From: Bradyrhizobium zhanjiangense
GTDB taxonomy: Bacteria; Pseudomonadota; Alphaproteobacteria; Rhizobiales; Xanthobacteraceae
DNA: 64,000 nucleotides
NCBI RefSeq assembly: GCF_004114935.1
Contig: NZ_CP022221.1
Span: 2,129,001 to 2,193,000, forward strand
Direction: 5' to 3'
Made by a program: the position numbers and the translations under genes. The stretch's first letter is position 1, and every line of letters starts with the position of its first letter. This document shows positions 1 through 9,596 of the stretch, one piece after another. The notes below the pieces were generated by a model. That model had not been told where the DNA came from and did not search any database. It saw only the letters and a list, made by a program, of their open reading frames with translations.

Positions 1-1014
1 AAGCCATTGCTAGACGAGCTTGGGATACGGATTCTCGCCTGCATCTCCGGCGATGGCAAATATCGCGAAGTCGCGTCATCTCATCGCGCGCGGGCGGCGA
101 TGTTGGTGTGCTCAAAGTCCATGATCAACGTCGCACGCAAGATGGAGCAACGCTACGGGATCCCGTTCTTCGAGGGGTCGTTCTACGGTATTCAAGATTC
201 GAGCGAGTCGCTGCGTCAGCTTGCCCGCTTGTTGGTTGAACGCGGCGCGCCGACAGATCTGCTCGGGCGCACCGAAGCGGTGATCGCGCGCGAGGAAGCG
301 TGGGCCTGGGCTGCGATCGAGCCGTACAAGCCACGATTCGAAGGCAAGAAGGCCTTGTTGATTACCGGCGGCGTCAAGTCATGGTCGGTCGTTGCGGCAC
401 TCCAGGAAGCCGGACTTGAGTTAGTCGGAACCAGTGTGAAGAAATCAACCAGGAAAGACAAGGAGCGCATCAAGGAGCTCATGGGGCAGGATGCCCACAT
501 GATCGAGGACATGACGCCGCGCGAAATGTACAAGATGTTGAAGGACGCAAAAGCGGACATCATGCTATCGGGCGGCAAGTCGCAGTTCGTCGCCCTGAAA
601 GCGGCGATGCCCTGGCTCGATATCAACCAGGAGCGTTGCCACGCCTATATGGGCTATGTCGGAATGGTCAAGCTGGTGGAGGAGATCGATAAGTCGCTCT
701 CCAGTCCGATGTGGGAGCAGCTACGTCGACCGGCGCCATGGGAGGCATTGGCCAAGGCGATGGAGCAGATGCAATCGTCAGCGGCTGCGATCGCCTGTGA
801 TCCGGCGCTCGCCGAAACCGCGCGCCGCGCCAGGAAGATCTGCGTGTGTAACACGGTCGATCTGGGCACGATCGAGGATGCAATTTACGCGCACGGTCTG
901 AGGAGCGTCGCCGCGGTCAGAGAGCATACCAATGCGGTCGGTGGCTGCTGCCAAAGACGCATCGAAGGTATCTTGTTGTCCGCGCCACCTGCCATGCGAC
1001 AGGCCGCAGAATAG
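1..1014 (+). CDS. nifE: NifE, nitrogenase FeMo-cofactor scaffold subunit (5' end outside window)
   Basis: NifE pairs with NifN in the scaffold on which the NifB product matures into FeMo-co. The frame is open from base 1 and runs about 337 codons to a TAG, so the N-terminal third lies upstream of the window. The visible part has the nitrogenase component-1 fold signatures, such as ITGGVKSW and DINQERCHAYMGYVGMVKL. The last 70 residues look like a BFD-type [2Fe-2S] domain: a CVC pair about 65 residues before the end, then GGCCQRR about 30 residues later. Most NifE proteins end before such a domain. nifN follows after 9 bases, so the two are co-transcribed. Confidence 0.95.
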   Translation, partial: KPLLDELGIRILACISGDGKYREVASSHRARAAMLVCSKSMINVARKMEQRYGIPFFEGSFYGIQDSSESLRQLARLLVERGAPTDLLGRTEAVIAREEAWAWAAIEPYKPRFEGKKALLITGGVKSWSVVAALQEAGLELVGTSVKKSTRKDKERIKELMGQDAHMIEDMTPREMYKMLKDAKADIMLSGGKSQFVALKAAMPWLDINQERCHAYMGYVGMVKLVEEIDKSLSSPMWEQLRRPAPWEALAKAMEQMQSSAAAIACDPALAETARRARKICVCNTVDLGTIEDAIYAHGLRSVAAVREHTNAVGGCCQRRIEGILLSAPPAMRQAAE

Positions 1015-1023
1015 GGAGGCGTC

Positions 1024-2433
1024 ATGGCCATCGTCACGGCGCAGACAAAAGCCTGCGCTGTCAACCCGCTGAAGATGAGCCAACCGATCGGCGGCGCATT
1101 CGCCTTCATGGGGCTGCGCGGTGCGATGCCGCTTCTGCACGGCTCCCAGGGGTGCACATCCTTCGGGCTCACGCTCTTTGTCCGGCATTTCAAAGAGGCA
1201 GTACCGCTGCAGACCACGGCGATGAGCGAGGTCGCGACCGTACTCGGCGGCTATGAGAATCTCGAGCAGGCGATACTGAACATCTATAACCGTACCAAGC
1301 CGAAGATCATCGGAATCTGCTCGACCGGTGTCACCGAGACCAACGGCGACGATGTGGATGCCTACCTCAAGCTAATCCGGAGCAATCATCCGCAACTCGC
1401 AAAGTTGCCACTGGTGTATGTCTCGACGCCTGATTTCAAGGGCGCGTTCCAGGACGGCTGGGAGAAGGCTGTGGCGCGCATTGTGGAGGTGCTGGTGGAA
1501 GGGTCCAACGCCGATGGCCTGCGGGATCCATCGAAGGTGAATGTTCTGCCGGGATCTCACCTCACGCCCGGTGATCTTGATGAACTCCGTGTCATACTGG
1601 AGGATTTCGGGCTGTGCCCGTCCTTCCTCCCTGATCTGGCGGGATCGCTCGATGGTCATATCCCCGATGAGTTTACGCCAACGACTATCGGCGGCATCGG
1701 CGTCGACGAAATTGCGAGCATGGGTCGCGCCGGGTGGACAATTGCGATCGGCGCGCAGATGCAGCGCGCGGCAGAGGTCATGCAGGGCAAGACCGGCGTG
1801 CCTTTTCGTGTCTTCGAGCGGCTGTGTGGCCTGTGCCCGAATGACGAGTTCATGACGTTCTTGAGCGAGATCAGCGGCCGCCCTATACCGTTGAAATATC
1901 GGCGCCAGCGCAGTCAGCTCGCCGATGCAATGCTGGACGCGCACTTCCATATTGGCGGCCGCAAAGTTGCGATCGGCGCTGAGCCAGACCTCCTGTTCGA
2001 TCTGTCCGGCATGCTGCATGACATGGGCGCGCAGGTGACCGCGGCCGTGACGACCACTCAGTCGGGGGTGATCGAGCGGATCAAGACCAAGGAGGTACTC
2101 ATTGGCGATCTCGAGGATCTGGAAGGGCTTGCCAAAACAAAGCATTGCGACCTGCTGATCACGCATTCGCATGGCAGGCAAGCGGCGGCTCGACTGAAAG
2201 TCCCGTTCTATCGTACGGGTTTTCCGATGTTCGATCGCCTTGGCGCGGGACACCAACTATCCGTGGGCTATCGTGGTACCCGCAATCTGATCTTCGACAT
2301 CGCCAATCTCGTGATCGCGCACCGCGAGGAGAACGATCAGCCTACGCCCGATAAATGGAGGACTGCGGCCGGGCTGCCACGATACTCGGGGTATCGCAGT
2401 CCGATCGGCGCAGCTGAGGGGTCGATTGCATGA
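1024..2433 (+). CDS. nifN: NifN, FeMo-cofactor scaffold subunit
   Basis: 469 residues, the usual size for NifN, the beta-like partner of NifE in the N2E2 scaffold. The N-terminus (SQPIGGAFAFMGLRGAMPLLHGSQGCTSF) carries the conserved cluster-ligand cysteine of the GSQGC loop, and a CSTGVTE segment follows. The ATG sits 6 bases after a GGGAGG ribosome site. The stop overlaps the start of nifX by ATGA, indicating translational coupling. Expression is expected from the nifD-K-E-N promoter, which lies upstream of the window. Confidence 0.96.
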   Translation: MAIVTAQTKACAVNPLKMSQPIGGAFAFMGLRGAMPLLHGSQGCTSFGLTLFVRHFKEAVPLQTTAMSEVATVLGGYENLEQAILNIYNRTKPKIIGICSTGVTETNGDDVDAYLKLIRSNHPQLAKLPLVYVSTPDFKGAFQDGWEKAVARIVEVLVEGSNADGLRDPSKVNVLPGSHLTPGDLDELRVILEDFGLCPSFLPDLAGSLDGHIPDEFTPTTIGGIGVDEIASMGRAGWTIAIGAQMQRAAEVMQGKTGVPFRVFERLCGLCPNDEFMTFLSEISGRPIPLKYRRQRSQLADAMLDAHFHIGGRKVAIGAEPDLLFDLSGMLHDMGAQVTAAVTTTQSGVIERIKTKEVLIGDLEDLEGLAKTKHCDLLITHSHGRQAAARLKVPFYRTGFPMFDRLGAGHQLSVGYRGTRNLIFDIANLVIAHREENDQPTPDKWRTAAGLPRYSGYRSPIGAAEGSIA

Positions 2434-2825
2434 AGATCGCGTTTGCCACTCAGGACCTGAAACGCGTCGATGCCCATTTTGGTTGGGCAAAGAATATCGC
2501 AATCTACGATGTCACGCCTGGCGGCCACGTGTTTCTCAAAGCGGTTGAGTTTGAGGGCGATCTTAAGGAAGACGGTAATGACGACAAGTTGGCGCCGAAG
2601 ATCGAAGCAATCAAGGATTGCGCAATCCTTTACGTCGCCGCCATTGGCGGTGCTGGGGCTGCGCGAGTGGTGGCCAACAAGATCCATCCTATCAAGGTGA
2701 ACAAGCCAGAAAGCATTCTGGTGTTGCTCGAAAAACTTCAGCGCGTACTGAAGGGCACGCCACCTCCCTGGCTCCGCAAGGCCATGGCAAAAGACCGACG
2801 GCGAACCTTCGAGTTCGACGAATGA
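2430..2825 (+). CDS. nifX: NifX, FeMo-cofactor precursor carrier
   Basis: 131 residues of the NifX/NifY/NifB-C-terminal family, which binds NifB-co and other FeMo-co precursors and passes them to NifEN. The family motif near the start reads VDAHFGWAKNIAIYDV, followed by a glycine-rich IGGAGAARVV segment. The start overlaps the nifN stop by four bases. The same fold recurs at the C-terminus of NifB in this window (about 15690-15980), as expected for the family. Confidence 0.95.
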   Translation: MKIAFATQDLKRVDAHFGWAKNIAIYDVTPGGHVFLKAVEFEGDLKEDGNDDKLAPKIEAIKDCAILYVAAIGGAGAARVVANKIHPIKVNKPESILVLLEKLQRVLKGTPPPWLRKAMAKDRRRTFEFDE

Positions 2826-2831
2826 GGTGAT

Positions 2832-3308
2832 ATGACCGCAAAAATAGAGCAGCAGGGGAACGCCGCCGACGCGCCGTTCCTCATGGAGTTGATCAAGGTT
2901 TGGCGTGCTCAGGACACCAGCGGAGTCTGGGAGGCGAAGAGCGATCTCGATCTGCTCGAACTCTATATTCTGGACAAGGAGAAACGGCGCGCATTGCCGA
3001 TTATCGGTGATCCTGATCCCGATACGCTGTGGCGGCTTAAGCTGTTCTTCGATGCGGTCGCGCTCTCGATCGAGAGGGAGACCGGCGCGATGACCCAGCC
3101 GATTCTGGATCTGCATCATGAAGGCTTCGCCCGCATGGTGCTCATCTCAGGCCGTCTGATCGCCGTGAACAAGCAGCTGCGCGATGTGCATCGCTTCGGA
3201 TTCGATAATTTGGTAAAGCTCGCGCAGCAGGGCGACAAATGTGTCAGCGACGGAATCGACTTGATTCGGAAATTTCCGGAAGTGGCGAACTATTGGGGAT
3301 ATTCATGA
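2832..3308 (+). CDS. NifX-associated nitrogen fixation protein (DUF269 family)
   Basis: 158 residues, with the family-typical opening [13 protein letters not shown] and an acidic-aromatic centre. This family is nearly always found immediately downstream of nifX in diazotrophs; its biochemical role is not established. It begins 6 bases after the nifX stop with a GAGGTG ribosome site and overlaps the next gene by four bases. Family assignment is firm; function is open. Confidence 0.9.
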   Translation: MTAKIEQQGNAADAPFLMELIKVWRAQDTSGVWEAKSDLDLLELYILDKEKRRALPIIGDPDPDTLWRLKLFFDAVALSIERETGAMTQPILDLHHEGFARMVLISGRLIAVNKQLRDVHRFGFDNLVKLAQQGDKCVSDGIDLIRKFPEVANYWGYS

Positions 3309-3505
3309 GCGATCGTGAAACACTGAAGGCAGAACTAAAGAAACTGTCCGTCAAGGCGACACAAGCCAAGATGGATCTGCACGACCTTTCGGAAGAATTG
3401 CCCGTCAACTGGACGTCGATCATGGTGGTGGCGCAGAAGGCGCACAACGCCTATGCCGAACTGGAGCGCAAGAGCCGTGATCTGAAGGCGACGGAAAATA
3501 CCTAA
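3305..3505 (+). CDS. Small nif-cluster protein, DUF683/CCE_0567 type
   Basis: 66 residues from the ATG at 3305, which overlaps the stop of the DUF269 gene. It is predicted to be almost entirely helical ([14 protein letters not shown], then [30 protein letters not shown]), matching small two-helix proteins found between the nifX-associated gene and a ferredoxin in many nif clusters. A longer reading from 3239 is less likely because it would run deep into the preceding gene. Function unknown; probably an assembly accessory. Confidence 0.85.
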   Translation: MSDRETLKAELKKLSVKATQAKMDLHDLSEELPVNWTSIMVVAQKAHNAYAELERKSRDLKATENT

Positions 3506-3519
3506 AGGAGGCCCGAGCC

Positions 3520-3819
3520 ATGTCATTTGCAACGCGCGATGGACGCGAATGGACGCCAGAATATCTGGTCTCGATCAATAACAAGAAGTGCATCGGCTGC
3601 GGCCGCTGTTTCAAGGTGTGCGGTCGGGATGTCATGACTTTGAAAGGAATCAACGAGGAAGGCGAACTTGTCGACCTCGACAATGACGAGGACGATGAGA
3701 TCGAAAAGAAGATCATGGTTCTGAACGATCAGGGGGCCTGCATCGGCTGCGGTGCGTGCGCCAGGGTTTGCCCGGCGGACTGCCAGACCCACGTTTCAGC
3801 CGCAGCCAAAGCTGCATGA
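3520..3819 (+). CDS. fdxB: FdxB, nif-specific 2[4Fe-4S] ferredoxin (ferredoxin III)
   Basis: 99 residues. Two cluster motifs are visible: CIGCGRCFKVCGRDV near residue 24, where the usual final Pro is Gly, and CIGCGACARVCPADC near residue 75. They are separated by an acidic insert (LVDLDNDEDDEIEKK) typical of FdxB. Such ferredoxins supply electrons to nitrogenase maturation or catalysis. The ATG follows an AAAGGAGG site and the gene closes the nifE-fdxB operon. Confidence 0.93.
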   Translation: MSFATRDGREWTPEYLVSINNKKCIGCGRCFKVCGRDVMTLKGINEEGELVDLDNDEDDEIEKKIMVLNDQGACIGCGACARVCPADCQTHVSAAAKAA

Positions 3820-3827
3820 GCAAAGGC

Positions 3828-4527
<700 letters not shown>

Positions 4528-4813
4528 CGCGATACTCTCTGGTTTCGGACCCGCCCATTCAAGAGATCGGCCGAGCTGACTTCATGGAAGGAGTAAGAGA
4601 GTCTTGGCCCGTGACATCAGGCACATCGTTGAGAACCCACAAGATTACTCTGATTTCGTGTCCGAGAAAGCTTAGCGTGCAGCAACGGTTGCTGGAAGTT
4701 ACGCCAACACCTACGATGATCCAAATAAGCCGGCGAAATTTTACAGCTATAAGTTGGACGACGAAACTGTTGGGCTTTTAAGAGCAGGAGGCCCGGCTCG
4801 GATTAAAGAAGAC
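4528..4813 (+). pseudogene. nopP-like remnant
   Basis: Translated with one frame switch near 4608, this stretch parallels residues of the intact NopP at 5758-6633. RYSLVSDPPIQEIGRADF matches RYFIDSRAPIKEIERGTF, then DYSDFVSEKA-stop-RAATVA matches EYSDFISKKAERAANVA, and YSYKLDDETVGLLRAGG matches YAYRLGDKTVGLLRTEG. A frameshift and an in-frame TAG disable it, and it stops where IS5-type transposase sequence begins. It is a diverged, truncated copy of the effector gene rather than a recent duplicate. Confidence 0.8.
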
Positions 4814-5400
4814 ACGAGCGCTCGGACCTGAGCCACTGGCGCAAGGCTAGACGACAAGCTGGAGCTGTTGCTGGCCGATAGCCTGCGGGTGGCGCACTAC
4901 GAGTCGTGGCGCCAGCGCTCGCACCCCCCTCATCGGAGAGGGCTATCGCATATGGCGTGAATAATGCTTCGGCATCGGCAGTGGGCTCCCTCTCCCGCTT
5001 GCGGGGGAGGGCTGGGGTGGGGGTGCCTCCGCGTCGGGATTGTCGAGAATTGCGGAGGCGATCCCGGTGCGGTGAGAGCCCTCACTCGCCGCGCTCGGGA
5101 CGATGCTTCGCATCGCCCGGGACGCGTCGGCCTCTCCCGCAGGCGGGAGAGGCGGAGCAAACTCGCGGGTGGTCCCCGCAAAATGCATATGCGATAGCCC
5201 TACCTCATCGGACAGGCCGTAAATGTGCTTGAGTAGCAGCAGCCCGATCACAAAGCGGGTCGCGATCCAGCGCTGGCCGTTCTCGCTGTATAGCGGCGCG
5301 ATCTCGCCGTCGATCGACTTCCAATCGACCTTGCCGGCGAGCTGAACCAGCGCGTGCTTCATATCGATGATCTGATCTAGCCTGGCCCGGAACAGATCGC
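4814..5400. mobile_element. Rearranged IS5-family transposase remnant
   Basis: Two pieces of one transposase lie in opposite orientations. On the plus strand, 4814-4898 encodes RSDLSHWRK and, after an indel, DDKLELLLADSLRVAH. On the minus strand, 5400-5200 encodes LFRARLDQIIDMKHALVQLAG followed by IATRFVIGLLLLKHIYGLSDE. These are typical of IS5-type transposases, whose order would be N-terminal part first. The N-terminal piece is interrupted at SDE by a small palindromic element and picks up again at about 4926-4896 as EGxCERW. The gene is dead. Confidence 0.75.
4938..5201. repeat. MITE-like palindromic element with terminal inverted repeats and target duplication
   Basis: A perfect 16-base inverted repeat bounds the element: AGGGCTATCGCATATG at the left, its reverse complement CATATGCGATAGCCCT at the right. 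Just outside, CCTCATCGGA occurs on both sides in direct orientation, as a target-site duplication would. Inside are nested hairpins, including a 22-base perfect palindrome near 5131-5152 and a hairpin near 5097-5121. There is no coding capacity. It sits inside the IS5-type remnant. Confidence 0.75.
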
Positions 5401-5665
5401 CCGATCCTCGTCGTGTGCTTCTTCGGTTGCATCGCCACCTCCGATGCGACGACGGAGTCATGACTGGCGATTCGACGGAATTCCAAAAATGAAACTGCAA
5501 GGCTCCGATGCCCGGTGCATCAAATGCTCGGTGCATCAAACCCTGCATTCGGAAACCAGCCCACAACGACAAAATGCGATCCTAGCTCAATTGCTTAGCC
5601 GTTCTTCGTGGACGACGAAGTCGCTTCCTCCACAAGAGCGCGCGACAGACGCTCAACCTGCGCGC

Positions 5666-5690
5666 GTCAGCTCATAGTCAGCTAGCCCTC
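5666..5690 (+). promoter_or_regulatory. tts box (TtsI-binding site) upstream of nopP
   Basis: GTCAGCTCATAGTCAGCTAG fits the tts-box core GTCAG-CT-N-AGCT and lies 92 bases before the nopP start. The centre is less conserved than the other tts boxes in the window. Confidence 0.7.
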
Positions 5691-5757
5691 TTACCATCAT
5701 CGGTAGAGCTCGCGCGAGCTCAGCACCCTCAACCCGTACCGACAGGAGATCGATCCA

Positions 5758-6633
5758 ATGTATGGCCGAATTGTTGGCTCATCCAGCCAATCCACAAGCG
5801 CTAGCCAGGCTGATGAATCGAGGCATTCAGATGACGAGGGCTTTGCGGAAAGGCTTGCAGCCACGGCACCCGATGCTGGCCCAAGTTCGTCCCAGCCAGC
5901 GACACGGCGGTACTTCATAGATTCCCGAGCTCCGATCAAAGAGATCGAACGCGGTACTTTCGGGGAAGAAGTAAAGGCCTTCTACAGCGATGAGATCAAG
6001 CACATTGCCGATCATCCACTGGAGTACTCGGATTTCATATCCAAAAAAGCTGAGCGCGCAGCAAACGTTGCTAGAACCCAGGGGCACACCGACGAAGACA
6101 CGGACGAGGCGCGATATTACGCATATCGCTTGGGTGACAAAACTGTTGGGCTTCTGAGAACAGAAGGCGGACTTCGGGTAGGAGGAAGGCGATTCAGCGC
6201 CCAGTTTCCCGGTCGAGACGCGGTCACATCCCAAGTAGATCTTCGGGTTACTCATCCGCTCGTCGAGAACGCTGGCGATATTCTACTGGAGCATCAGCTT
6301 CGGCAGGACGGCGAGAAAGCATTGATTATGTCAAAACCTGCGTTTACAGGCGTCGAGCCCCGTCTGGCTCAGATGGGCTTTGTTCCTGTGAGTGATAAGA
6401 ATCACTGGGTGCTTGATCCTCACCAGCATCCCGATAAGTGGACGCATAACGCTGAAGGTAAATGGCAACGGGTAGGCAAACCTGAAGGATATCTCGCCGC
6501 CGAGAGTAGTGGTGGTCAGGCAAAAATCGAGCGAGCTTTGAGTGAAGCAAGTGATGAGACAGAGTCGTCCGGCGATGACACGTCTTGGTACTTCGAACGC
6601 CTCAATCTAGGCCCGGGGTCGGCTGCCGGATAG
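5758..6633 (+). CDS. nopP: NopP, type III secreted effector
   Basis: 291 residues beginning MYGRIVGSSSQSTSAS, a Ser/Thr-rich disordered N-terminus as expected for a type III secretion signal. The body has the features I recall for NopP: a DSRAPIKEIERG segment, LRVTHPLVENAGDILLEHQLRQDG, and an acidic C-terminus. The start is chosen from an AGGAGA site 8 bases upstream. In soybean Bradyrhizobium, NopP is a phosphorylated effector and the determinant recognised by the Rj2 resistance allele. Its position next to the nif cluster also matches recalled soybean-strain order. Two other nopP-like remnants occur in the window, at 4528-4813 and 53745-54159. Confidence 0.85.
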   Translation: MYGRIVGSSSQSTSASQADESRHSDDEGFAERLAATAPDAGPSSSQPATRRYFIDSRAPIKEIERGTFGEEVKAFYSDEIKHIADHPLEYSDFISKKAERAANVARTQGHTDEDTDEARYYAYRLGDKTVGLLRTEGGLRVGGRRFSAQFPGRDAVTSQVDLRVTHPLVENAGDILLEHQLRQDGEKALIMSKPAFTGVEPRLAQMGFVPVSDKNHWVLDPHQHPDKWTHNAEGKWQRVGKPEGYLAAESSGGQAKIERALSEASDETESSGDDTSWYFERLNLGPGSAAG

Positions 6634-7180
6634 TCGCTGTGGACGAGGCCGGACCTGAAAGCGGTGGCTACTGAGCTCATCGAGTATGTCGCTGCCCAAA
6701 CGGCTTGCCACTTCAAAACGAGCTTGCGTCAGGCGGCGGGATCGCGCCCGGAGTGCCCAGCGCTGGGCCGCTCGCCGCCAGTGCGGCTTAACCCTCAGCT
6801 GCCTGCGCTGGCGCCGGGCGGCCCGGTGCTCCCCCGCCGGGGTCGGCTGGGGGGCGGCCACCGACCAATCCTGCTGACTGGGACATTTTGATCAGTCGGC
6901 GACGTCTCGCTCGCGAGCGCAACCGCTTTGTCAATGCACCAAAGCAGAGCGCGTAAGAGCGGCGGCGTGCGCTCAAAGAGTACCATTAAGTGATCATGAA
7001 GCAGATCGAGGATAAGCAAGCTGGAAATGATTTGGTCTCTCTGCGAGATGGTCAAACTTGGCTGCGAGCTTCGCTTGGAGCTGTGGGGGAAAGAAAGTGG
7101 GCGATGACGGCCTGAGATAGGCGCCATATCGAGGGGCGTGTAGAAGCCTGCCGGATCCTCTCGAGGAGAGCGATACGCCA
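6634..7180. other. Intergenic stretch without a recognisable gene
   Basis: GC-rich sequence with short overlapping frames on both strands. It probably contains flanking material of the IS256-type remnant that follows. Nothing firmer can be supported. Confidence 0.4.
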
Positions 7181-8260
7181 TGAATGAGACTACCAATACC
7201 GTCCCGCATCGTCGGCCTACGCGATCGACGACCCACTAATCGGTGTACTGCGCGCCGGTGCGCGGCAACTTCTGGCGCAGGCCGTCGAGGTCGAAGTCGA
7301 GGCATTTCTTGCCACGGTGAAGAAGGTTAAAGCTTGCCGACGGATGCGCCCGTGTCGTGCGGCATGGTTACGGCCCGGCGCCAACATTGCGAGCATTGGC
7401 CCGGTCGAGGTGGCGCGGGCGAAGAGTCGTGGCCGCGGGGCGGCCGGAGATGGCGAGCGGATCCGGTTCAGCTCGGCGATCCTACAGCTGTGGGCACGGC
7501 GGACCAGAACTTTGCATGCCATGTTGCCGGTGTTGTACCTGCGCGGCATCTCGAGCGGTGATTTCCAGGATGACGGCCTTGCAGGGTAATAACGCGTCCA
7601 ACTCGTCGCCTGCGGTGATTTCCCGGCCGACGGCGGAGTGGCAAGGCGAGTACGAGCGCTGGCAGAGGCGCGATCTGTGGGCGCGCCGATACGTCTACGT
7701 GTGGGCTGATGGGGTCTTGCTGCAGGCCGCATGGAAGATCATGACGACTGCATGCTGGTGCTGGTCGGGGCAACGCCGGAAGGCAAGAAGGAACTGATTG
7801 GTTTTCAAGTCGGCGTGCGGAAGAGCGCACAGAGCTGGCGCGAGCTCCTGATCGACATCAAGCAAGCGCGGGTTGCAGATCGCCCGGCAATTGCCGTCGG
7901 CGACGGCGCGGTCGGCTTCTGGATGGCGCTCGAGGAGGTCTTGCGGCACGCGACACCAGCGAAGCTGGGTGCACAACACCGTTAATATCCTGGACAAGGT
8001 CCCGCTCGATGCAGGCCGCCATGAAGATCTGCACGAGGTCTATTGGGCGCCGAATCGGACGTCCGCCCGAAGCGGCAATCGACGTCTTTGCGGAAAATGC
8101 CGTGCCAAACACGGGCGGGCAGTCGAATGCCCGGTCAAGGATCGCGAAACCCTGCTGGACTTCTACGGCTTCCCTGCCGACGACGGACGAGATGGAAAAG
8201 CGACTTCTTCATGGTGAGACGACGATTGCAGCGATCGCCGCAAGTCCATTCTTTTGTTCC
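7181..8260 (+). mobile_element. Frameshifted IS256-family transposase remnant
   Basis: Reading across frames gives a nearly full mutator-type transposase. It opens MNETTN, then VEVEVEAFLATVKK, RIRFSSAIL, LWARRTR, VLYLRGISSGDFQ, TAEWQGEYERWQRRDL, YVYVWADGV, a coherent stretch at 7731-7985 (LVLVGATPEGKKELIGFQVG, SWRELLIDIKQ, AIAVGDGAVGFW), and finally a TVNILDKVP / YWAPNR region. At least four frame changes and an early TAA show it is inactive. The WADGV and VGDGA aspartates of the DDE core survive, but in different frames. Confidence 0.85.
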
Positions 8261-8439
8261 GCCACGCTGGTGTGGAGCGGACGGCATTCCCGGCTAGAAT
8301 GTGCCGTCAGCCACGATTATGGTTCTGAGCGCGGGCGACCTCGTGGCGAAGCGTGATGCGTCGGCTGCAAGCGTCACCGGATTGCCTATTTTGACTTGCC
8401 GAGCTGAGGCGCCCGCTCGTCGGTCTTTGGCCGGCGCTG

Positions 8440-8760
8440 TTTTCATTGCGACACGAATTGTTGGCAGCTTTGCGCCGCGTGAGTGGCAATCAACATCTCG
8501 CGGTCGCGCAGCGCCTTGATGTTGTAGGTATAGAAGGCTGGACTACTCCGGCTGCCTTTCTGTTGCGGATGTCCGGCTTGAGACTTAACCCCACAGCGGG
8601 TGCTTTGTAGCGCCAGGTGTCCGACAAAAATCTCACGTCCGGCGTCGCGCAAATACCCGGTGTCGCGGTCGGTCAGGATCCAGTTCGGCGGAATGCCATG
8701 CCCGTCGAAGAGCGGCACGACGCACTCGTTCGGCTTAAGCCGTGTGGCAGCCTCGAAATC
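8440..8760 (-). mobile_element. Possible integrase-core (IS481/IS3-like) transposase fragment
   Basis: A minus-strand frame contains LFDGHGIPPNWILTDRDTGY followed by KSQAGHPQQKGS. This resembles the second and third blocks of rve-type transposases (LTDRGTEY ... KSPQTNG). It is short and lacks the rest of the domain, so identity is tentative. Confidence 0.45.
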
Positions 8761-8839
8761 ATATGATTGCTGAAGCCTTCGCCGTGTTGGATCCTGGGGC
8801 AGCATCGGAAAAGCCGCTATGGTCAGGTTCACCGGTTCG

Positions 8840-9596
8840 GCCGGGGTCTCAGAGCAGGGCAAAGGTACGGGACGGATCACCAAGAAACCTGAGAGATCCC
8901 GTTCGTGCCCACGTGGAAAGCCGGTACGGAGCACCGGCCTCAACAAAGCTCCATCCTCAAATCCGGCCGTTACATCGCGCCGCCGGTGCGACGGCACTAC
9001 ATGCCCAAGGCGGATGGCACCGAACGGCCACTGGGGATCCCGACACTGGAGGACAACGCAGCGAGCGATTCTCCTGCTGCTGGAGCCCATTTACGAGACG
9101 GACTTCTTGCCGTGCTCGTACAGCTTCCGACCGGGACGATCGGCCCATGATGCTCTGCGCGCCCTGCGTACAGGGTTCGTGGGTAAGAATGTCGTCCGGC
9201 AGATAACGGCAAAAGACCGTTACGCTCGCGCGCTCGCATCCGTGATGGAATGGTGTCGGCTCAACCTGCATCGTCCATTCCAGGAACAGCACGCCCACTT
9301 GTCGCGGGTGATCCGGGGGCACTGCGCCTAATACGGCATCTCCGGCAACGGCCGACGGATCAGATGGTATCACCACCAGCTTACGCGGAAGAAATGGGTC
9401 GCACGGCGTGGCCGCCACAGCAATCTGCCGTGGAAGCGCTTCCGGGCCATGCTCGCGCGACACCCGCTGTCGAACAGCCAAGATCGTCCACCAATATGCC
9501 GTCCCCTGAGCGAAGCTTGCGCGTGAAGAACCGGATGCGGGTAATCCGTTCGTCCGGGTCTGTGAGGGCGGGGATGGCAACATCCCCGCCTACTCG
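8840..9596 (+). mobile_element. Truncated group II intron with reverse transcriptase/maturase fragment
   Basis: The coding part shows conserved group II reverse-transcriptase blocks: [24 protein letters not shown] and, after a frame change, [34 protein letters not shown]. It then jumps to the C-terminal maturase region: [38 protein letters not shown], then RKKWVARR. The catalytic YADD block is missing, so an internal deletion removed the polymerase core. RNA domains V and VI and the 3' boundary follow at 9527-9596. The 5' half of the ribozyme was not recognised. Non-mobile. Confidence 0.75.
9527..9596 (+). ncRNA. Group II intron domains V and VI (3' end of ribozyme)
   Basis: Domain V is seen as CCGGATG pairing with CGTCCGG across a short internal helix. 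Domain VI is a perfect 10-base hairpin, GGCGGGGATG / CATCCCCGCC, closed by a GCAA tetraloop at 9567-9590. The TACTC after it marks the likely intron 3' end. It belongs to the truncated intron immediately upstream. Confidence 0.7.

Noticed and set aside
1372..2256. 294-codon minus-strand frame inside nifN
   Set aside because: Shadow of nifN in high-GC DNA; no ribosome site and no family resemblance.
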